Below are positions 13,830-17,432 of a DNA stretch of 17,432 nt, one piece after another. This DNA comes from Candidatus Bathyarchaeota archaeon (GTDB lineage Archaea; Thermoproteota; Bathyarchaeia; Bathyarchaeales; Bathyarchaeaceae). The notes below the pieces were generated by a model. It was not told the origin of the DNA, did no database searches, and was given only the letters and a program-made list of their open reading frames with translations. Made by a program: the position numbers and the translations under genes. The DNA is taken from assembly GCA_026014605.1 (NCBI GenBank), contig JAOZIC010000129.1, positions 6,066-23,497 on the forward strand. The letters run 5' to 3'. Positions within the stretch are counted from its first letter, which is position 1. Each line of letters opens with the position of its first letter.

Positions 13830-15088
13830 CCGTTGAATTTGTATCGAAGAATTGCGCCGATTCCGCCAAAAGACTTCTTTAGCATCTGCCCTTCTTCTGT
13901 TTCGGCAGACAAAACTTCCACATTTGTTCCTGTTTGTTCAGCTAATTCTGCTAACTCGTCGATGAGTTCTATTGTTTCGGATATGGCAACGCTTGGAACA
14001 TTGCATTTAGAACAACTGCTGTTGCTGACCTGTTGCTCATACTCCGTAACCTCGTAGGGTTTCATGGTTTTTTGTTCCGTATAATCACATGCGTTGCATT
14101 TGGTGGTCACACGAACAAGGTCAATGTCCTCTGAGAGCAAAAGCGTGTCCACAATTCCGTTATTTAGTTGTCTGCGGACTTCCTCTTCGCCGTAACTGGC
14201 TAGACCTGTGTCCTGTCCGATTTCACGCAGAAACTTTTGGATAATCTTTTTTTCTTCAACGTAACGAATCCGACGCAAAATGTCTTCAGACTTGTCTAGT
14301 ACCTCTTTTACTCCGTGCTCGTCCACGTACGACGTGTCAAGAGTTGCCAAGATTTTTTCTTTAAGCGTGTAATGCAAATAGTTACCTTTCTCAAAATCAA
14401 ACTTGGTAGGACCAGGACCACCCAAAAGTATGCCTTTCAAGTTTTCGATTGGCAGAAAGATTTCGTCTGCGTGTTCACCTATACGGTTGAAGTATTCCTG
14501 CATTTTTGCTTCTCTTTGACGGTCAAACCTTCTTGCGGACTGACCACCTGCCCTGAATTTTCCGGGTATGCCTGAGGTAATCTGTTTGATTACGTCTAGG
14601 CTTTTCCCTCGGACAGTAGCAAACGAAGCATCAGAAGAATCCAAAACTATGATTGCGTAGGTTTCTTTTTCTTTCAAAAAGTCTTCCAAGTGCTCTGTAT
14701 GGAACTTTGCGTCACAGCGGTAAAGGTAAATCTGGATTGGTTCTGGCGGAGAAATCACGTATGTTTCGATTTTTTCGCTTCCAGGACCGTTCTGTGGAAT
14801 AGCTCCACAAAAGATTACTAACCCGTTTTTGGGCACCTGTTTGAACAGTTTCACTCGTTGCGTGACTCTGGTGATGGCGTCTTGAACGTTTTTTCTGGTT
14901 GTGTTTGATTTGATGTTTGTTGCAGTTCCGTATTCGTTGTTGAGCATCGCCACTACTTCACTGATTTGGCGACCGGGAGGCACATATAATGTAACAAGTT
15001 CTGTTCCTCTGCCTTCCCTTGCCCTCAGCCTTTCAAGGTTCCGTTTTAGCCGAAACCGTTCCAGAGAAGATTGTTCTTGATTGCTCAA
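13826..15088 (-). CDS. prf1: Peptide chain release factor aRF1
   Basis: aRF1 reads all three stop codons in the ribosomal A site and triggers peptide release. Domain 1 holds TATNIKS (NIKS at 58-61) and YRCDAKF at 123-129, a YxCxxxF element, both stop-codon recognition motifs. Domain 2 has GKFRAGGQSARRF with GGQ at 181-183, which enters the peptidyl-transferase centre. Domain 3 includes a probable zinc site from Cys331/334 and Cys359/362. The 420-residue length is typical. The start is TTG at 15088 (MSNQEQSS); no strong Shine-Dalgarno sequence is seen, so a leaderless or weak start is possible. Genes in this window end with TAA, TGA and TAG alike, matching an omnipotent factor. Convergent with valS, overlapping by four bases; the YwbE-like gene lies 81 bases upstream on the same strand. 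Confidence 0.95.
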   Translation of the reverse strand: MSNQEQSSLERFRLKRNLERLRAREGRGTELVTLYVPPGRQISEVVAMLNNEYGTATNIKSNTTRKNVQDAITRVTQRVKLFKQVPKNGLVIFCGAIPQNGPGSEKIETYVISPPEPIQIYLYRCDAKFHTEHLEDFLKEKETYAIIVLDSSDASFATVRGKSLDVIKQITSGIPGKFRAGGQSARRFDRQREAKMQEYFNRIGEHADEIFLPIENLKGILLGGPGPTKFDFEKGNYLHYTLKEKILATLDTSYVDEHGVKEVLDKSEDILRRIRYVEEKKIIQKFLREIGQDTGLASYGEEEVRRQLNNGIVDTLLLSEDIDLVRVTTKCNACDYTEQKTMKPYEVTEYEQQVSNSSCSKCNVPSVAISETIELIDELAELAEQTGTNVEVLSAETEEGQMLKKSFGGIGAILRYKFNG

Positions 15089-15130
15089 CGTTAATTACGC
15101 TCGATTGTAGAGCTAATCAACGTAGCATAG

Positions 15131-15165
15131 TTGATAAAAGTTATCTTTCTTGCTTTAAATATTGC
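15131..15165 (-). promoter_or_regulatory. TATA-like elements upstream of prf1
   Basis: On the minus strand two AT-rich boxes, one at about 15154-15164 (AATATTTAAAG family) and one at about 15131-15142 (AACTTTTATCAA), could each place a start within 20-50 bases of the prf1 TTG. They lie in the gap between the YwbE-like gene and prf1, so prf1 may be transcribed alone or together with that gene. Confidence 0.35.
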
Positions 15166-15169
15166 AATT

Positions 15170-15367
15170 TTATTTTATTATTGATTGTACTCTGCCGACT
15201 TTGCCGTCTGTGAGTCTTACCTTGATTCCGTGAGGGTGCGTTGAGCTGTTAGTGAGGATATCCTTGACGATTCCCTCGGTTAATTTTCCGCTCCGCTGAT
15301 GTTGCTTCAAAACAATTTGAACACGGATTCCAGACTTGATTTGGTTTCTTTGCTGATTAGCTTGCAT
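15170..15367 (-). CDS. YwbE family (DUF2196) protein
   Basis: This is a 65-residue basic protein. The sequence around residues 11-65, with SGIRVQIVLKQHQRSGKLTEG, IVKDILTNSSTHPHGIKVRL and DGKVGRVQSI, matches the YwbE family, known from Bacillus and widespread in bacteria and archaea; the family's biochemical role is not established. The strongly conserved THPHGIKVRL and the small beta-rich, basic make-up suggest an RNA- or nucleic-acid-binding fold, but that is inference. The start ATG (complement of 15365-15367) has GGAGTT five bases upstream (complement of 15371-15376), a good Shine-Dalgarno sequence. Downstream on the same strand is prf1, so co-transcription is possible. It is divergent from the PfkB kinase. 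Most short frames nearby are spurious, but this match is specific enough to be real. Confidence 0.85.
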   Translation of the reverse strand: MQANQQRNQIKSGIRVQIVLKQHQRSGKLTEGIVKDILTNSSTHPHGIKVRLTDGKVGRVQSIIK

Positions 15368-15483
15368 TTCAACTCCATACTATAATCACTGCTTATAGCT
15401 TGTTCGCACCAACATGAGGTTTAGTTCAGTGCAGGTTTTTCAGATTTGAATTAAGTTATAACATGGTTTATTGTTGAAAGCAC

Positions 15484-15495
15484 AAAATTATAAAC
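15484..15495 (+). promoter_or_regulatory. TATA-like box for the PfkB kinase gene
   Basis: AAAATTATAAAC lies about 80-90 bases before the GTG at 15576 and about 63-74 before the CTG at 15558. The 208-base divergent region (15368-15575) also has a palindromic GTTATAAC at 15464-15471, an alternative TATA element. Confidence 0.35.
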
Positions 15496-15575
15496 CGACA
15501 TGCCCTATCTGTGTGGATACGAATCATATCTGGTAGTGGCTAGGTGGGAGAAAAAGGCTGTTAGCTCAAAGACTA

Positions 15576-16493
15576 GTGTTTGTTGGTCATATCTCGGTTG
15601 ACAAAATCGAAAACATCAACGGAAGCCGCCTTCAACCCGGAGGCGCGGCGTTGTATGCGGCGATGGCAGCTCGTACCCTGTCTAACTGCGTCACTTTGAT
15701 TTCGGCTACTGGAAACGACAACAAGTTTCTTGACGTTTTGAGGGGTTTTCCCTACAAGGACGTGAAAATCTATGACGAGCCCTCAACCAAGTTTCACATC
15801 AAATATGACCGACATTGGGAAGCCCATTACCTTAAAACCGTGCATGGTGCAGGCTCAAAGATTACTTCCCGCAGAATCTCCGACCGCTGGCTTAAACACA
15901 CCAGCATCTTTCACATTTCGCCCATGCAGCCTTCTAAGGTTGCCCGTATTTTGGAAAAAATTAAGAAAAAATCTCCAGAAACTAAGGTTTCTGTTAACAC
16001 GTGGATTGGTTACATCAAAGAAGGTCAACGAAACCGCAAAATCTTGCGGGATATTGCGGCAAAAGCAGATTTTTTCATTGTAAGCGACACCGAAATCAAA
16101 GCCCTAGCGCAGACTGATTCGATTTCGATTGCTGTTAGGCTTTTGAAGGCTAAACGGTTGATTGTAACTTTGGGGAACCTTGGTGCAATAATCAGCGAAG
16201 ACGGTGACCTTCAAATGGTTCCTGCATTGAATCTGGCACCCGACAAAATTGTGGACACTACTGGTGCAGGTGATGTTTGGTGTGGCGCGTTTATTGCTAC
16301 GTATAATCTGACCGAAAACTTTGGCAAAGCCGTAAGTGCGGCGTCCACAATCTCGCGTATCAAGTGCACAGATTGGGGCTTTACAAGCCTAGTGGACCTG
16401 CGTTTTAAGGAACCTAACGATGTAATCGAGTTTGTTATGGGTTTGAAGGACGGCGGCATCCAAAAACGTATGCTGGATTACATGAAAGACTAA
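15576..16493 (+). CDS. PfkB-family carbohydrate/nucleoside kinase
   Basis: This is an ATP-dependent kinase of the ribokinase/PfkB fold. It has FVGHISVDKI at the first strand, the GGAALYAA block at 22-29 (first PfkB signature) and DTTGAGDVWCGAF at 227-239 (second signature), with Asp233 as expected catalytic base and VTLGNLGA at 197-204 near the nucleotide site. The 305-residue length is normal. Substrate cannot be told from sequence: ribose, a nucleoside or a sugar phosphate are all possible. The frame is open upstream to 15537, with an AGGTG element at 15542-15546; from that, a CTG at 15558 would add six residues (LLAQRL) and be better spaced than GTG 15576, so the start is uncertain. It is divergent from the YwbE-like gene and followed by a 104-base gap before the RAM gene. 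Confidence 0.85.
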   Translation: MFVGHISVDKIENINGSRLQPGGAALYAAMAARTLSNCVTLISATGNDNKFLDVLRGFPYKDVKIYDEPSTKFHIKYDRHWEAHYLKTVHGAGSKITSRRISDRWLKHTSIFHISPMQPSKVARILEKIKKKSPETKVSVNTWIGYIKEGQRNRKILRDIAAKADFFIVSDTEIKALAQTDSISIAVRLLKAKRLIVTLGNLGAIISEDGDLQMVPALNLAPDKIVDTTGAGDVWCGAFIATYNLTENFGKAVSAASTISRIKCTDWGFTSLVDLRFKEPNDVIEFVMGLKDGGIQKRMLDYMKD

Positions 16494-16585
16494 CCTTTTG
16501 TCAAATGATTTTGTGAACAACTTGTTTTTCGGTTTTTGTGGCAAAAGAAACATTCTTTAGTTTATTTTTGGTATGCAGTAAGTGT

Positions 16586-16594
16586 GGAGATGAT
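16586..16594 (+). promoter_or_regulatory. Shine-Dalgarno sequence that sets the RAM-domain gene start
   Basis: GGAGATGAT matches GGAGGTGAT at 8 of 9 positions and lies three bases before ATG 16598. It rules for this start and against the in-frame GTG at 16538. Confidence 0.6.
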
Positions 16595-16597
16595 TGT

Positions 16598-16837
16598 ATG
16601 CCCATGGCCTATGTGTTAATCAACACTGAACCTAAACATATGGAATCTGTTGTAGCTACTCTGGAACAGCTTGACTCTGTTGTGGAAATTTTTCCAGTTT
16701 ACGGCGTCTACGATGTAGTAGCCAAGATTGAAGCTGAAACCATGGAAAAACTCAAAGACATTGTTACCTGGAAAGTGCGCAGCCTAGACGAGGTTCGTTC
16801 TACCATAACAATGTTGATTTTGGACGACAAAAAATAA
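16598..16837 (+). CDS. Stand-alone Lrp/AsnC ligand-binding (RAM) domain protein
   Basis: The product has 79 residues from ATG 16598: MPMAYVLINTEPKHMESVVA... with VVEIFPVYGVYDVVAKIEAETMEKLKDIV and IRSL-like RSLDEVRSTITMLI. This is the RAM (regulation of amino-acid metabolism) domain, a beta-alpha-beta-beta-alpha-beta fold that binds amino acids and forms dimers or octamers. The HTH part of Lrp/AsnC regulators is absent, so it is probably a sensor or co-factor subunit that does not bind DNA alone. A start at GTG 16538 would add 20 residues outside the family's fold; the Shine-Dalgarno sequence argues against it. The flavodoxin gene follows 10-25 bases later on the same strand, suggesting co-transcription. 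Function in this context is unknown. Confidence 0.85.
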   Translation: MPMAYVLINTEPKHMESVVATLEQLDSVVEIFPVYGVYDVVAKIEAETMEKLKDIVTWKVRSLDEVRSTITMLILDDKK

Positions 16838-16862
16838 TCATCTCACTATGTTGGGAGTTACA

Positions 16863-17399
16863 GTGAAGCGTGCTGTAGTACTTTACTGGTCTAACACTGG
16901 AAACACAAAGAAAGTCGCAGATGCAATAAAGGAAGGTTTAGAGTCTGCGGGTTTAGCTGTTTCTTTGAAGAAAACCACCGAAGCATATGACATAGACTAC
17001 TTTGATTACGACCTTGTTTGTGTTGGTGCGCCTTCGATTCAGTGGCATCCGCCCAAGCAGGTTACCGAGTTTTTGCTCAAAAAGTTTGACGACTACCGAA
17101 AACAAGGAAAAATCAAAACGGGTGCTCCAAAAGTTGAGGGCAAAAATGCGCTGGTTTTCTGCACGTATTCGGGTCCTCATACTGGGCTTAACGAGGCTAC
17201 TCCTGTTGGCAAATATATTGGGCAGTTCTTTGAGCATCTGGGATTTACTGTGCTGGATGAATGGTACGTGTTAAGCGAATTCATCGGCTCGGAAGAACGC
17301 AGCACACAAGGCAGAATGGGTGACATCCGAGGAAAACCAACTAAGCAAGAACTTCAAAAAATCGTTGAAGACGCCAAAATTTTGGCATCTAAACTGTGA
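16863..17399 (+). CDS. Flavodoxin-like FMN protein
   Basis: The product has about 178 residues and begins KRAVVLYWSNTGNTKKVADAI, where SNTGNTK is the FMN-phosphate-binding loop. Further flavodoxin-type segments are LVCVGAPSIQWHPP near 60-75 and ALVFCTYSGPHTG near 110-125, the loops that would flank the isoalloxazine ring. It is likely a cytoplasmic electron carrier or FMN-dependent reductase; the partner is not visible. GTG 16863 is preferred because GGGAG (16853-16857) lies five bases before it; an in-frame ATG at 16848 has no Shine-Dalgarno sequence. The C-terminal half (EERSTQGRMGDIRGKPTKQEL) is an extra loop-helix not seen in the shortest flavodoxins. It follows the RAM-domain gene, likely as an operon, and ends before a T-run. 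Confidence 0.85.
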   Translation: MKRAVVLYWSNTGNTKKVADAIKEGLESAGLAVSLKKTTEAYDIDYFDYDLVCVGAPSIQWHPPKQVTEFLLKKFDDYRKQGKIKTGAPKVEGKNALVFCTYSGPHTGLNEATPVGKYIGQFFEHLGFTVLDEWYVLSEFIGSEERSTQGRMGDIRGKPTKQELQKIVEDAKILASKL

Positions 17400-17414
17400 A
17401 ATCCAGTTTTCTAA

Positions 17415-17420
17415 TTTTTT
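17415..17420 (+). terminator. T-run after the flavodoxin gene
   Basis: Six T residues 16 bases after the flavodoxin stop, inside an AT-rich tail that runs to the window end, fit an archaeal terminator. Confidence 0.4.
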
Positions 17421-17432
17421 ATTATTTATTCA

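Noticed and set aside
13826..15088. Stop-codon reassignment (TAG read as pyrrolysine) given the TAG ends of valS and prf1
   Set aside because: The genes end at natural family lengths, TAA, TGA and TAG are all used as stops, and the aRF1 motifs are standard.
16538..16597. N-terminal extension of the RAM gene from GTG 16538
   Set aside because: The strong Shine-Dalgarno sequence at 16586-16594 lies inside this extension and points to ATG 16598; the extra residues are outside the RAM fold.
1..17432. tRNA, rRNA, CRISPR or insertion sequence
   Set aside because: I looked through the intergenic gaps and found no cloverleaf, no spaced direct repeats and no transposase; the only repeats are the protein-coding beta-helix rungs.

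Overview
The window reads as a piece of an archaeal chromosome, most likely from a non-methanogenic, anaerobic member of the Bathyarchaeia or a close relative. The evidence is as follows. It carries an archaeal class-1 release factor (aRF1) and an archaeal-type valyl-tRNA synthetase. Its promoters look like TATA boxes, and T-runs sit after several genes. It has a formylmethanofuran dehydrogenase (Fwd) operon of the C1 / Wood-Ljungdahl type. Its secreted beta-helix proteins end in PEF-type C-terminal sorting segments. No 16S gene or tRNA is present, so the lineage call is an inference. Shine-Dalgarno sequences related to GGAGGTGAT precede many genes and help decide starts.

Layout. (1) Positions 1-3891 hold three same-strand genes for right-handed parallel beta-helix (NosD/PbH1-type) proteins. 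The first is cut by the window edge. The second and third are tandem paralogs, each with a signal peptide and a C-terminal PEF segment, joined by an ATGA overlap; they look like exported surface proteins. (2) Positions 4000-6045 hold a divergent pair: on the minus strand a MobA-like molybdopterin nucleotidyltransferase with an extra helical C-terminal domain, and on the plus strand FdhD, the sulfurtransferase of Mo/W formate dehydrogenases. (3) Positions 6203-10574 hold a tight fwdD-fwdB-fwdA-fwdC operon behind its own TATA box. FwdB, the Mo/W-bis(pterin) subunit, is a relative of formate dehydrogenase, so neighbouring MobA and FdhD may well serve it. The Fe-S subunits FwdE/F/G/H are absent here. 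(4) Positions 10867-11257 hold a small winged-helix DNA-binding protein with a perfect dyad (TTAGAC-TTG-GTCTAA) just upstream of its start, a good autoregulatory operator candidate. (5) Positions 11376-15367 hold valS (+) converging on prf1/aRF1 (-), the two genes sharing a CTAG in which both stop codons lie. A YwbE/DUF2196 gene lies upstream of prf1 on the same strand. (6) Positions 15576-17399 hold a PfkB-family sugar or nucleoside kinase, a stand-alone Lrp/AsnC ligand-binding (RAM) domain protein, and a flavodoxin-like protein.

How they work together. Regions 2 and 3 form a plausible functional unit: cofactor synthesis (MobA), cofactor sulfuration (FdhD) and the CO2-reducing or formyl-oxidising enzyme that uses the cofactor (FwdDBAC). 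Regions 4 and 5 are mainly housekeeping translation genes. Region 1 is a cell-surface cluster. I found no mobile element, CRISPR array, tRNA or rRNA. The most interesting leads are the MobA-FdhD-Fwd neighbourhood with its unusual MobA fusion, the FdhD that lacks the second cysteine of the usual CxxC, the lysine-rich insertion in FwdB, and the operator next to the winged-helix gene.
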